Origin: Brevibacillus sp. DP1.3A
GTDB taxonomy: Bacteria; Bacillota; Bacilli; Brevibacillales; Brevibacillaceae
DNA length: 64,000 nt
Reading direction: 5' to 3'
Assembly (NCBI RefSeq): GCF_013284245.2
Contig: NZ_CP085876.1
Coordinates: 5,900,001 to 5,964,000 of the forward strand
The position numbers and the translations under genes are program-made. The notes below the pieces were generated by a model that had not been told where the DNA came from, ran no database searches, and was given only the letters and a program-made list of their open reading frames with translations. Shown piece by piece: positions 41,859 through 51,092 of the stretch (the first letter of the stretch is position 1; the number at the start of each line of letters is the position of its first letter).

Positions 41859-43484
41859 TTAATCCTCTATCTCGTCCCACGTAAACGATCCATTTACAGC
41901 ATCTACAGTTGGCCAGCCTTTGCTAGTATCGAGTTTGTAGGCAAGAATCGGAGCATCATGATCACTAGATGTCGGCCAAATGTAAGTCAGCTTTACCGGT
42001 ACATGTTTGGCGAAAATTTCAGCAACCTGCTGGTCTGTTACGGATGGTTTGAGTACAGGATATTTGCGATCCTCTGCGGGAACTGAAGCTAGGAACTCTG
42101 CGACTTGTCCTTTAATTGGATCAATAACTACTCCAAAGGAATACTCCATGACTGGGATACCGTTTTGTTTCTCAAAAAATAAGAAGCCATACTGTTCTGC
42201 TGATTCCTTTTTCTCAGTCTCTTTGGCACTATCCCTATTTGAATAAATCTTTAATGCCAATGGATCTTCTGGTCTGACCCGTTCATACATTTCAACTTGC
42301 CATTCAGATGTTTTAGCAAAAGGCTCTAAGAAAGCAGTCGCCTTTTGTAACGACTGTTCTTTGGTTAGCGGAGCAGGAAGATTTTCGATATGTGCCCAAT
42401 TCAGGTAACCGCCAATCTCTCCCGTCAATTGGTCTACCGCTACAGAAGCATAATTGACTTCATTATAGTTCGCCCAATAATGATTGATTTTGCCCTGCTG
42501 TTGATCCTTCCTATAAGTCGGATACGTTTTCTTTGTATCGATCCCAAACAAACTCTCCAAAATTTGTGTATCCGTTGCGTTTTTCGCGATGAATGGCTTC
42601 GATTGAGGTTTCAAGGAAATGCTCTTGAGATCGGCAGTATTGATCTTTCCCTTTCCTTTCTTTTCTCCCCATTCAACGGCTATCTGCTTGCCTGTCAGCG
42701 CATCAAACACTGGTGATGTTCTCAGCTTGTATTCTAAACCAGTCTTGCCTTCTATTCCTTCCCATACGTAACCATAGCTAAAGCGTTCAGGTGTAAATAT
42801 TTGCTTCTGGATGGCTTCTTTTGCTATAGCCTTTTTCGGGTCAGCAACCTGTGTTATACCTACGTCTATTGATGTAAACGATATACCTAATAAATGCCCC
42901 CCGTTATCCATATCCACTTCTATACCAAAACGTATTCCGTCTACCTCTAGACCGTTCAGCAGAATCGGATAATAAACATTTCGGAATTCAATCGAGTGTT
43001 CTTCACTGATCATGTTCCTTGATAATTGAGGGTCCTCCGTCATACCTCTCTTCTTCGCACCTAACAACTCCTGAACCGCTTTTTCAGCTTTTTGCAAGCT
43101 GACTTCGTCTGTTACTTTTTCTGCCTGGTCCCAAATGATTACGGCAGCTTCCAAACTAATCAATTCGCCACTATTACGGTCGAATAACATATACGCGTTC
43201 TCGTGCACATTGTCTGGATGGCTTATACTCATGGCCACTTGATTTTCATCGTTCTCGGAAACGAAGACTTCTCTAACTGTCAAAGCTTTTAAAGCAGGCT
43301 CCAGCTTCTCTAATGCAGAGACAATCTCTAGCGCACGAGCAGGCAGCTTGATTTCTTCTTCGGATGAGGCTTCTGTGTTCTTCAAGATCATTACCTGATT
43401 TGCAGCAAAAGCCTGCGCATTTGTTCCCAACAACATCGTTGTCACCGTAAAAGCAGTTGCCGCACCTTTCCAGTTTTTTGTCAT
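41859..43484 (-). CDS. Secreted YcdB/YcdC (DUF4901/PepSY-like) repeat protein, copy 1
   Basis: 541 aa, signal peptide KGAAATAFTVTTMLLGTNA with cleavage near AFAAN. It shares the plan of its downstream neighbour: LEKLEPALKALTVRE, LQKAEKAVQELLGAKKR, IFTPERFSYGYVWEG, LTYIWPTS and TVDAVNGSFTWDEIED. Sequence identity looks moderate, so the duplication is not recent. GGAGAAACGTAC precedes the ATG. First gene of the pair; a shared promoter upstream is likely. Confidence 0.75.
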   Translation of the reverse strand: MTKNWKGAATAFTVTTMLLGTNAQAFAANQVMILKNTEASSEEEIKLPARALEIVSALEKLEPALKALTVREVFVSENDENQVAMSISHPDNVHENAYMLFDRNSGELISLEAAVIIWDQAEKVTDEVSLQKAEKAVQELLGAKKRGMTEDPQLSRNMISEEHSIEFRNVYYPILLNGLEVDGIRFGIEVDMDNGGHLLGISFTSIDVGITQVADPKKAIAKEAIQKQIFTPERFSYGYVWEGIEGKTGLEYKLRTSPVFDALTGKQIAVEWGEKKGKGKINTADLKSISLKPQSKPFIAKNATDTQILESLFGIDTKKTYPTYRKDQQQGKINHYWANYNEVNYASVAVDQLTGEIGGYLNWAHIENLPAPLTKEQSLQKATAFLEPFAKTSEWQVEMYERVRPEDPLALKIYSNRDSAKETEKKESAEQYGFLFFEKQNGIPVMEYSFGVVIDPIKGQVAEFLASVPAEDRKYPVLKPSVTDQQVAEIFAKHVPVKLTYIWPTSSDHDAPILAYKLDTSKGWPTVDAVNGSFTWDEIED

Positions 43485-43578
43485 GTACGTTTCTCCTAAT
43501 CCATTATGATGATAGCTTCATCAATTCAATATTAACTTTTTTTCCACTATTTAGCATCATTTTTCAGTACCATAAAAC

Positions 43579-43616
43579 AAAAACAGCACCCTCTCCATAC
43601 AGAAGAAAGTGCTGCT
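43579..43616 (-). terminator. gatCAB terminator
   Basis: AGCAGCAC pairs with GGTGCTG, followed by TTTTTGTTTT on the minus strand, 13 nt after gatB. Confidence 0.8.
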
Positions 43617-43628
43617 TGTCTATGCGCC

Positions 43629-45065
43629 CTACAGGCTGTTCAATACTTCCTGAATCAACTTGTTTACCATTCCCGGGTTTGCCTTACCTTTGGTTTGCTT
43701 CATGACCTGGCCTACAAAGAAAGCTGCTGCTTTTTCGTTTCCAGACTTGAAGTCTGCCACGGCTTGCGGGTTGGAATTGACCGCATCGACGACGACTTGA
43801 CGCAGAGCGCCCTCATCGCTGATTTGGACGAGTCCTTTTTCTTCGACGATCTGCTTCGGCTCTTTGCCGGTCTCGACCATCTCTTTGAAGACGGTTTTGG
43901 CGATTTTGGACGAAATGGTTCCGTCCTCGATCAGCTTGATCATCTCACCCAAGCCTTTTGGTGTCATTTTCACATCAGCAAACACCAGGTTGTTGGCGTT
44001 GAGGTGTGCCAACAGGTCAACCATCAGCCAGTTCGCTACTGACTTCGGCTCTGCTCCTGTTTTCACAGTCTCATCAAAGAAATCAGCCGTCTCCTTGGAG
44101 ATCGTAATGACTCCGGCATCATCCTTAGACAAGCCAAACTCGTTCACATAGCGAGCCTGACGAGCATCTGGCAGCTCTGGAATGGTTGCGCGAACCGCTT
44201 CAATCCACTCCTCGGAAATCTGCATGCGAACCAGATCCGGGTCTGGGAAGTAACGATAGTCGTGCGCTTCCTCTTTGGAACGCATCGTCAACGTCTTCTT
44301 GTTCGCTTCATCCCAACGGCGCGTTTCCTGAACAACCTTGCCACCGGAAGAAACTACCTCCGTCTGACGCAGTACCTCGTACTCCAAGCCCATTTGTACG
44401 TTGCGGAAGGAGTTCATGTTTTTCAGCTCAGCCTTGGTTCCGAATTCTTCTTGACCATACGGGCGGATGGAAACGTTAGCGTCGCAACGCAGGGAGCCTT
44501 GTTCCATGCGAACGTCAGATACTTCCGTGTACTGAATGATCGCTTTCAGCTTTTCCAGATACGCACGTGCTTCTTCCGGTGTGCGGATGTCTGGCTCAGA
44601 AACGATCTCCACGAGCGGTACCCCGACGCGGTTGAAGTCTACGAGAGACTCTCCGCCAAAATCGCTGTGCGTCAGCTTGCCCGCATCCTCTTCCAGATGC
44701 AGACGAGTGATCCCAATGCGCTTCGTCTCACCGTTTACCTCGATGTCGATCCAGCCATTGTAGCCGATCGGCTGGTCAAACTGCGAGATTTGGTACGCTT
44801 TTGGCGAGTCTGGATAAAAGTAGTTCTTGCGGTCGAACTTGGTCTCGCGGGAAATCTCGCAGTTGAGGGCGAGTGCTGCTTTCATCGCGAATTCTACCGC
44901 TTGCTTGTTCGTTACAGGCAGTACACCTGGATGTCCCAAGCAGATCGGGCATGTATGTGTATTCGGCGGTGCACCAAATTCAGTCGGGCAGCCGCAAAAG
45001 ATTTTACTGTTGGTCGATAGCTCGGCGTGAACCTCCAAGCCGATGACGGTTTCGTACTTGCTCAT
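43629..45065 (-). CDS. gatB: Aspartyl/glutamyl-tRNA amidotransferase subunit B
   Basis: 478 aa. Recognises and phosphorylates misacylated Glu-tRNA(Gln) or Asp-tRNA(Asn). Motifs: IGLEVHAELSTNSKIFCGCP, CPICLGHPGVLPV, the conserved Cys metal-binding set, RYFPDPDL and a YqeY-like C-terminal tail (VDAVNSNPQAV). Third gene of gatCAB, 4 nt after gatA. Confidence 0.97.
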   Translation of the reverse strand: MSKYETVIGLEVHAELSTNSKIFCGCPTEFGAPPNTHTCPICLGHPGVLPVTNKQAVEFAMKAALALNCEISRETKFDRKNYFYPDSPKAYQISQFDQPIGYNGWIDIEVNGETKRIGITRLHLEEDAGKLTHSDFGGESLVDFNRVGVPLVEIVSEPDIRTPEEARAYLEKLKAIIQYTEVSDVRMEQGSLRCDANVSIRPYGQEEFGTKAELKNMNSFRNVQMGLEYEVLRQTEVVSSGGKVVQETRRWDEANKKTLTMRSKEEAHDYRYFPDPDLVRMQISEEWIEAVRATIPELPDARQARYVNEFGLSKDDAGVITISKETADFFDETVKTGAEPKSVANWLMVDLLAHLNANNLVFADVKMTPKGLGEMIKLIEDGTISSKIAKTVFKEMVETGKEPKQIVEEKGLVQISDEGALRQVVVDAVNSNPQAVADFKSGNEKAAAFFVGQVMKQTKGKANPGMVNKLIQEVLNSL

Positions 45066-45069
45066 GCTC

Positions 45070-46542
45070 TTACCCCCTCACCCATTCCGGTTTGCGACCG
45101 TAGAAGCCTGCGGTTTGCTCATACGCATGGGCTACGCGCAATACGGTGGATTCGTCAAATGCACGACCTACGATCTGCAAACCGATCGGCAGACCGTTTT
45201 TGGAGAATCCGCACGGCACGCTGATTGCTGGCAGTCCAGCCAGGTTTACAGGAACGGTACAAATATCCTCCAGATACATTTTCACCGGATCATCTACGTT
45301 TTCGCCTACTTTGAAAGCCGTAGAAGGCGTGGTAGGGTGTAGGATTACATCGTAGTCAGCAAAAATGTTGTTGAAGTCCTGAATGATCAGGGTACGCACC
45401 TGCTGTGCCTTTTTGTAGTAAGCATCGTAATAACCAGACGAGAGCGCGTAGGTTCCGAGCATGATGCGGCGCTTCACTTCTGGGCCAAAGCCTTGGCTGC
45501 GGGATTCCTTGTACAGCTCGATCAGGTTTGCCGCATTGTCTGCACGCACACCATAACGTACGCCGTCAAAACGAGCCAGGTTGGACGAAGCTTCAGACGA
45601 AGACAAGAGGTAGTAAGCTGGCACTGCATATTCCGTGTGCGGCATGGAAACCTCGCTCCATGTAGCACCCATGCTCTCCAGCTGCTTCAATGCTGCAAGA
45701 ACAGCATCGCGAACCTCAGGGTCAATCCCTTCTCCGATCAACTCTTTCGGTACCCCGATACGCAGTCCTTTTACATCTCCAGTCAATGCGGACAAGTAAT
45801 CCGGTACGTCCACATTGGCAGAAGTAGAGTCGAATTCATCATGTCCCGCAATCGCTTGTAGCACATAGGCGGAATCCTCAACGTTTTTCGTCACAGGTCC
45901 GATTTGATCCAGCGAGGACGCGAACGCCACCAGCCCGAAACGGGAGACACGTCCATACGTAGGCTTCAAACCGACAACGCCACAAAAAGCAGCAGGCTGA
46001 CGGATGGAGCCACCTGTATCAGAGCCAAGTGTGAAATAAAAATGACGTGCAGCCATTGCTGCCGCCGAGCCACCAGAAGAACCGCCCGGCACATAGTCAG
46101 TGTTCCATGGGTTTTTGGCTGGGAAAAATCCGGAATTTTCGTTGGAGCCGCCCATCGCAAACTCGTCCATGTTCAGCTTCGCAACAATTACCGCATCGGC
46201 ATCCTTCACCTTTTTGGATGCAGTCCCGTCGTGGACAGGATCGTAGTTCGCCAAAAATTTGCTCGCGCAAGTGGTGCGGATGTCTTTTGTAACCAGGTTG
46301 TCCTTCAGTCCGGCAGGCAAGCCGTAGAGAAGACCCAGCTCCTCATTTCCCTTGACCAGACGCTCGTCCAATTGACGGGCATGAGCTAAGGCTCCCTCTT
46401 CATCTACATGCAGGACGGATTTGATTTCTCCGTCATGCTCCTTGATGCTAGCGATGGAAGCCTGCACCAGATCCGTTACCGAAATCTCTTTTGCGCGTAG
46501 GGCGCTATGTATCTCAGACAATCGCTTGTCAAACAGCGACAC
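45070..46542 (-). CDS. gatA: Aspartyl/glutamyl-tRNA amidotransferase subunit A
   Basis: 490 aa amidase. Provides ammonia from glutamine for tRNA transamidation. The amidase signature GGSSGGSAAAMAA and GSDTGGSIRQPAAFCG give the Ser-cisSer-Lys triad, with the lysine in GLKDN. 32 nt after gatC, and gatB follows 4 nt later. Confidence 0.97.
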   Translation of the reverse strand: MSLFDKRLSEIHSALRAKEISVTDLVQASIASIKEHDGEIKSVLHVDEEGALAHARQLDERLVKGNEELGLLYGLPAGLKDNLVTKDIRTTCASKFLANYDPVHDGTASKKVKDADAVIVAKLNMDEFAMGGSNENSGFFPAKNPWNTDYVPGGSSGGSAAAMAARHFYFTLGSDTGGSIRQPAAFCGVVGLKPTYGRVSRFGLVAFASSLDQIGPVTKNVEDSAYVLQAIAGHDEFDSTSANVDVPDYLSALTGDVKGLRIGVPKELIGEGIDPEVRDAVLAALKQLESMGATWSEVSMPHTEYAVPAYYLLSSSEASSNLARFDGVRYGVRADNAANLIELYKESRSQGFGPEVKRRIMLGTYALSSGYYDAYYKKAQQVRTLIIQDFNNIFADYDVILHPTTPSTAFKVGENVDDPVKMYLEDICTVPVNLAGLPAISVPCGFSKNGLPIGLQIVGRAFDESTVLRVAHAYEQTAGFYGRKPEWVRG

Positions 46543-46574
46543 AGTGGGTTCCTCCCTTCTCGTTATCCAGTAGG

Positions 46575-46865
46575 TTATTCGAATACAGCCGGTACTTTAA
46601 ACTGTCCGTCTTCGTGATCTGGTGCGTTTTTCAGCACGTCCTCACGCGGCAGGGACGGTCTGTTTACGTCTTCGCGCATCACGTTTTTCACGTCTGTAGC
46701 GTGGCTGGTTGGCTCAATATTGGACGTATCGAGCTCATTCAGCTTGGCTGCAAAATCAAGAATCGCATTCAGGTCTTTCGTATATCGCTCCGCTTCTTCC
46801 TCAGTGAGTTGCAAGCGGGCCAAATTAGCTACGTGTTCTACTTCTTTGCGAGTAATGGCACTCAT
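46575..46865 (-). CDS. gatC: Aspartyl/glutamyl-tRNA amidotransferase subunit C
   Basis: 96 aa. The small belt subunit that stabilises GatA and GatB. Family pattern: EVEHVANLARLQLTEEEAE, LDTSNIEPTSHATDV and LREDV-like SLPREDVLKNAPD. I start at 46865 (MSAITRKEV), where GGAGG is 8 nt upstream; this gives the usual length. Confidence 0.95.
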   Translation of the reverse strand: MSAITRKEVEHVANLARLQLTEEEAERYTKDLNAILDFAAKLNELDTSNIEPTSHATDVKNVMREDVNRPSLPREDVLKNAPDHEDGQFKVPAVFE

Positions 46866-47018
46866 TCTTTCCACCTCCGAATCGTATCACATAACTTTGA
46901 TCTTACTTGAAAAGAGCAGGTTCAGTCAATTTTCGCAGGGATTTAGACAGGGAAAACAAAAATGTTTTCGGCAAAAAAATATTGATCGATTATTCACCAA
47001 TAAAAACTTTGTCTCGCT

Positions 47019-47520
47019 GTTGTGGTGGGGAGGAAACAGGAGAAAACGCTCAGCTTCTTGTCCCACCCGCTGAGGGATTCACTGCCCGACTCCATGCAAA
47101 AAGCGAAACCGCGTCCAAAGTGGTCCACTCAGGATGTATTTCAGAGGTGGACGCTTAAAAGCGTGTTTCGCTTTTTGCATTCCGTCTCGGTCGGTGTACC
47201 AAAGATCTTCGCTTATTTCTCCTGTTTCCTCTACGAGCTTTCCGAGTTAATCGTTTTTTAAAGAAGTGAAAGAACGAAGAACCTATTCAGTTACGACAGA
47301 GAAGAATATTTCCAGACGTAGCGACTTGTGGAGTCCTACCAAGCGGAGAAGGGATGAGCGGGCAAAAGAAACGCAACCGTGCCTGTTCGACGTAGCGGCT
47401 ACCACTTTTGCGTTTCCCCGTGAATCCCTTCGGAGCGGACAGTCTACTCTTCCAGTGGGACGGAGCCTGGAGCCTAGTCTGGAAATATTCTTCTCCCCAC
47501 CGCAGCTGCATATTTAGAGA
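47019..47520. repeat. Structured intergenic repeat, copy 1
   Basis: A noncoding unit of about 500 bp made of two long palindromes. Palindrome 1 has perfect 16-bp arms (GAGGAAACAGGAGAAA at 47030 and its complement at 47216) with inner perfect 14-bp arms (GCAAAAAGCGAAAC at 47096 with 47165). Palindrome 2 has perfect 19-bp arms (47300-47318 with 47477-47495) and inner GAAACGCAA/TTGCGTTTC arms. Every ORF here is short and without a ribosome site. Confidence 0.85.
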
Positions 47521-47536
47521 CCTTAAGTTGTTGCTG

Positions 47537-48045
47537 TAGTGCTGGGGAGGAAACAGGAGAAAACGCTCAGCTTCTAGGTCCACCCGCTGTGGGATTGACT
47601 GCCCGTCTCCATGAAAAAAAGCGAAACCCGCGTCCAAAGTCGTCCATTCAGGGGGTATCTCAGAGGTGGACGCTAAGGGCTTGTTTCTCTTTTTTTCATT
47701 GCGCCTCGGTCGGTGTCCCTAAGATCTTCGCTTATTTCTCCTGTTTCCTCTACGAGCTTTCCGAGTGATTCGATTTTAATGCTTTATAAAGATGAAAGAA
47801 TGTGAGTAGTTACGCTAGAGATGAATATTTCCAGACGTAGCGACTTGTGGAGTCCTACCGAGCGGAGAAAGGATTTGCGGGCAAAAGAAACGCAACGTGC
47901 CCACGCGACGAAGCGGCTACCACTTTTGCGTTTCCCCGTGAATCCCTTCGGAGCGGGCAGTAATCAACTCCCCGCAGGACGGCGCCTGGAGCCTAGACTG
48001 GAAATATTCTTCTCCCCACCGCAGCCACATCTATTAGAAAACTTC
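47537..48045. repeat. Structured intergenic repeat, copy 2
   Basis: A direct tandem copy of the preceding unit with scattered substitutions. The stems are kept. Inner arm ATGCAAAAAGCGAAAC of copy 1 is here ATGAAAAAAAGCGAAAC and its partner has lengthened and changed to match, so pairing is preserved with one mismatch. Gene-free. Confidence 0.85.
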
Positions 48046-48055
48046 ATCTACTAAA

Positions 48056-48092
48056 GAAAAACAAGTCCAAGGCATTTGCCCTGGACTGTGAT
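48056..48092 (-). terminator. psd terminator
   Basis: GTCCAGGGCA pairs with TGCCTTGGAC, followed by TTGTTTTTC on the minus strand. Confidence 0.8.
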
Positions 48093-48107
48093 CTCTTCTG
48101 TCGTTTG

Positions 48108-48953
48108 TTATTCTGCCTTCTTTTTCGCGAGCGCCTGCCCCATCAAGAGAGACTTTCCTTTTTCAACGCCTGTTGCCCATTCGAGCTCGTTGGACTCCAA
48201 CAACAAAATGACGGTTGATCCAAATTCGAACCAGCCCAGCTCCGCCCCTTTTTCATAACGAGGTGTCCCAGCAATCTTCTCGTGGGTTTGGCGACCGTGC
48301 TTGATATTCGTCGTAGCTGTGTTGTAGCAGACCTTCACGCTGCCTACAAACAAGGCTCCTACTTTAACCAAAGCCATATCGCCCAGGCTATCTGTATTGA
48401 TGTGAGTTACCAAGCGTTCATTGCGGGCAAACAAACGGTCTACATTTTCAATTCCGAGCTGGTTGACCGGATAGAGTCTGCCAGGCAAATAACAGTAACA
48501 GCTCAAATCGCCCGTTACCGGCATATGAATGCGGTGGTAGTCCCTTGGACTCAAATAAATTGTGATAAATTTACCACCGTAATAACGCTTGGCCTCTTCC
48601 TCCGAACCGCCCAATAGCTCACTCACACTGAACTCTTTTCCCTTTGCTTGAATCAAGGTACCTTCGCAAATATCACCTAACTGCGAAACGGTTCCATCTA
48701 CCGGGCTGACGATGGTATCTAGGCCAGGTGCAATCGGTCTCGCTGCGGGCTTCAGGCGTCGGGAAAAAAACTCCTTCAGCGTGCGGTATTCCGAAGCCGG
48801 CTTTTCTATGATCGACGTATCAATTTGATAGTGCTTTATGTATCGTTGAATGGCTAATCGACTAAAGGGAGTAGCGGTAATTTTGCCCATAGTCCGTGAC
48901 ATCGCGTTTTGTGGCAAGCGATGAATGAGACCTGGGAGCAGCTTTTTGCCCAT
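48108..48953 (-). CDS. psd: Phosphatidylserine decarboxylase
   Basis: 281 aa membrane-associated proenzyme making phosphatidylethanolamine from phosphatidylserine. Autocleavage at the FGST motif (ELGWFEFGSTVILL) would form the pyruvoyl group. Other landmarks are IVSPVDGTVSQLG and LSPRDYHRIHMPVTG. AAGGAG is about 9 nt before the ATG. Stand-alone; pssA is not in the window. Confidence 0.95.
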   Translation of the reverse strand: MGKKLLPGLIHRLPQNAMSRTMGKITATPFSRLAIQRYIKHYQIDTSIIEKPASEYRTLKEFFSRRLKPAARPIAPGLDTIVSPVDGTVSQLGDICEGTLIQAKGKEFSVSELLGGSEEEAKRYYGGKFITIYLSPRDYHRIHMPVTGDLSCYCYLPGRLYPVNQLGIENVDRLFARNERLVTHINTDSLGDMALVKVGALFVGSVKVCYNTATTNIKHGRQTHEKIAGTPRYEKGAELGWFEFGSTVILLLESNELEWATGVEKGKSLLMGQALAKKKAE

Positions 48954-49110
48954 AAGAAAATGCTCCTTCGTAAAACAACAATACCCTTACTTTACCACTT
49001 CTGCTAACAGCCAGTAAACCCCGCACTATTACCAGAGGTTCATCATTTTCTTCGAGAGTCTTGCTATACTATAATCATTCTAACAAGCCAATTATCAGGA
49101 GATATCGGTT

Positions 49111-50031
49111 ATGGTGAAGAAACTCGATATTACTACACTTATCAGTCAGCATGGTGATATCCTAACCAGTCTATTCGATCATATGTCGGACATGTTCTTT
49201 CTCATGGCAGTCGAACAAGATGCGGACGGGGAGTATCAGTTTCGCTATGTCTTGATGAATCCATCCGCTATGCACGTTGCCCAATTGTGCGAGGAAGCAT
49301 ACGGAAAAACGTTTGAGGATGTGTATCCTCATGAAAAAACCAGCTTATTACAGCACATGTACACGCAAGCAGTAAAAAGCGGGAGTCCGATCCACTTTAC
49401 TGCGAATGGTGACATCATTGGCGAATCCATTCTTTCTCCTGTCTACGATAGTAATGGCGTATGCACGCATGTCTTTTCTATTACCCGCGATGTTACCGAG
49501 CGCACAAATCTGGAGTCGCAGCTGGCTTATATGGCGTATCATGATGTGCTCACGGGATTGCCGAACAGACGCCTTCTCTCCGAAAAGCTCCAGCAAGCTC
49601 TACGTGCAGCCCAAGCAAAAGAGGAGATAGTCGCTGCCCTCTATCTGGACTGTGATCGTTTTAAGGAAATCAACGATACGTGGGGACATGACACAGGAGA
49701 TCTGTTTTTACAGATGCTGGCTACACGCCTCAAGTCATCCGTCCGAGATGGAGATATCGTCGCGCGCCTGGGTGGAGATGAGTTTGTCGTCGTCCTGACC
49801 GGCATCCACTCCGAACGTCAGGTTGAAAAAATTGCGAACCGTATCCTGCTTGCGACTCAAGAGCCGTGGATGATCGAGGACCGAGCCATACCGTTTTCGA
49901 CAAGCATAGGCATTGCCCTCTACCCAGCATCTGCAAGCGAAGCTGAACAACTGTTGAGCAATGCAGACAAAGCACTTTATCAAGCCAAAAATACAGGGCG
50001 CAATCGTTTCTTTTTCTTTGACCCCATTTGA
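49111..50031 (+). CDS. PAS-GGDEF diguanylate cyclase
   Basis: 306 aa. Residues about 10-125 are a PAS-like sensor (DHMSDMFFLMAVEQDADGEY, then ILSPVYDSNGVCTHVFSITRDVTERT). Residues about 135-300 are a GGDEF domain: HDVLTGLPNRRLL, LDCDRFKEINDTWGHDTGD and the intact active site LGGDEF, so it should make cyclic di-GMP. No RxxD inhibitory site is obvious before GGDEF. No transmembrane segment, so likely cytosolic. AGGAG upstream of ATG 49111. Confidence 0.93.
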   Translation: MVKKLDITTLISQHGDILTSLFDHMSDMFFLMAVEQDADGEYQFRYVLMNPSAMHVAQLCEEAYGKTFEDVYPHEKTSLLQHMYTQAVKSGSPIHFTANGDIIGESILSPVYDSNGVCTHVFSITRDVTERTNLESQLAYMAYHDVLTGLPNRRLLSEKLQQALRAAQAKEEIVAALYLDCDRFKEINDTWGHDTGDLFLQMLATRLKSSVRDGDIVARLGGDEFVVVLTGIHSERQVEKIANRILLATQEPWMIEDRAIPFSTSIGIALYPASASEAEQLLSNADKALYQAKNTGRNRFFFFDPI

Positions 50032-50976
50032 TTATTGACTGTAAAACAAAAACACTGCCAAGACGGAGAACAGCAAACTCACCACATACAGAATGATGAC
50101 CGTCTGCTTCGTAGACAACCCCCGGGACATGAGCCGATGATGAACATGTCGACGATCCGCTTGGTACATGGGGGAGCCTGCCAAAAGCCGACTGATCATG
50201 ACCTGTACAGTGTCTATGATAGGCAAGCCTACTGCCAACACAGTCACGACTAACGAAATGAGCGTAGCCCCTTTCATCGTTCCTTCCAACGAGATCACGC
50301 CGAGAGCGAATCCCAAAAACATCGAACCCGCGTCACCCATAAAAATTTTCGCCGGATAAAAATTAAAGCGAAGAAAAGCGAGTGCAGCACCTGCCAGTGC
50401 GACAGCCAATAGTGCTGTTAATTCTTGACCTTTGAGCATCGACAAAAAGAATAAGGTCACCGCTGAGATCACAGTAGCACCTGCAGCGAGTCCGTCCACT
50501 CCATCCAAAAAATTCACCATATTGATCAAACCGACGATCCACAGCACGGTCATCAGCAGGGAAACCAGGATTGGAAATGAGACATACATCCCTTCCTCTC
50601 CCCCCAGCCACATGAAATTGATTCCCCGAAAGCGAATATCCATGAGGAATGTCAGCGTCGCTACCAATAACTGCACCATCAGCTTCGGCAGTGCCGGAAA
50701 TTCTTTTTTCTTCGACTTGTAGGTATCGTCTACCCATCCAATGGCCACCAGCATGGCCCCTCCAACTGCCAAAACTGCAACGGTTTTTTGCGCCCCTGCA
50801 AAAAAAGTTGACACCAACAAGAGACCAACGAACATGGCCAAACCACCAGATAATGGGATCGGTCTGCTATGTCCCTTTCTCCCCTTGGGCATATCCAGCA
50901 GCTTTGTTTTCCAAGCCAGCCAATTTGCTACTGGCATTAACAAATACACAACAAAAAACGAGGAGAGTCCTGACAC
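50032..50976 (-). CDS. tagO: Undecaprenyl-phosphate N-acetylglucosaminyl-1-phosphate transferase, TagO/WecA-like
   Basis: 314-aa membrane protein of the MraY family with about ten helices. Motifs: PLSGGLAMF, GWVDDTY (catalytic Asp pair), NMVNFLDGVDGLAAG, FLRFNFYPAKIFMGDAGSMFLG and DRRHVHHRL. It starts wall teichoic acid or other wall polymer synthesis by loading GlcNAc-phosphate on the lipid carrier. GTG start; no strong ribosome site. The stop abuts the convergent diguanylate cyclase. Confidence 0.88.
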   Translation of the reverse strand: MSGLSSFFVVYLLMPVANWLAWKTKLLDMPKGRKGHSRPIPLSGGLAMFVGLLLVSTFFAGAQKTVAVLAVGGAMLVAIGWVDDTYKSKKKEFPALPKLMVQLLVATLTFLMDIRFRGINFMWLGGEEGMYVSFPILVSLLMTVLWIVGLINMVNFLDGVDGLAAGATVISAVTLFFLSMLKGQELTALLAVALAGAALAFLRFNFYPAKIFMGDAGSMFLGFALGVISLEGTMKGATLISLVVTVLAVGLPIIDTVQVMISRLLAGSPMYQADRRHVHHRLMSRGLSTKQTVIILYVVSLLFSVLAVFLFYSQ

Positions 50977-51045
50977 GATATAAGTAAACAGTTACCCTCA
51001 CCTGCTTTGCCCTTCATTTTGTCTTTAGTGTGGACAAAATGGGAA

Positions 51046-51082
51046 CAAAAAAGCCGCCCCTGTAAAAGAGGCAGCCTTTTTT
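51046..51082 (-). terminator. rocA terminator
   Basis: AAAGGCTGCCTC pairs with GGGGCGGCTTT, followed by TTTTTG, 10 nt after the rocA stop. Confidence 0.85.
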
Positions 51083-51092
51083 ATTGAGAAGC

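Noticed and set aside
44262..45020. 252-codon plus-strand frame opposite gatB
   Set aside because: Antisense shadow of gatB; no ribosome site or recognisable domain.
47266..48054. Short open frames within the tandem repeat
   Set aside because: They differ between copies, lack start signals and run through the palindromes; the conserved feature is the pairing, not a protein.
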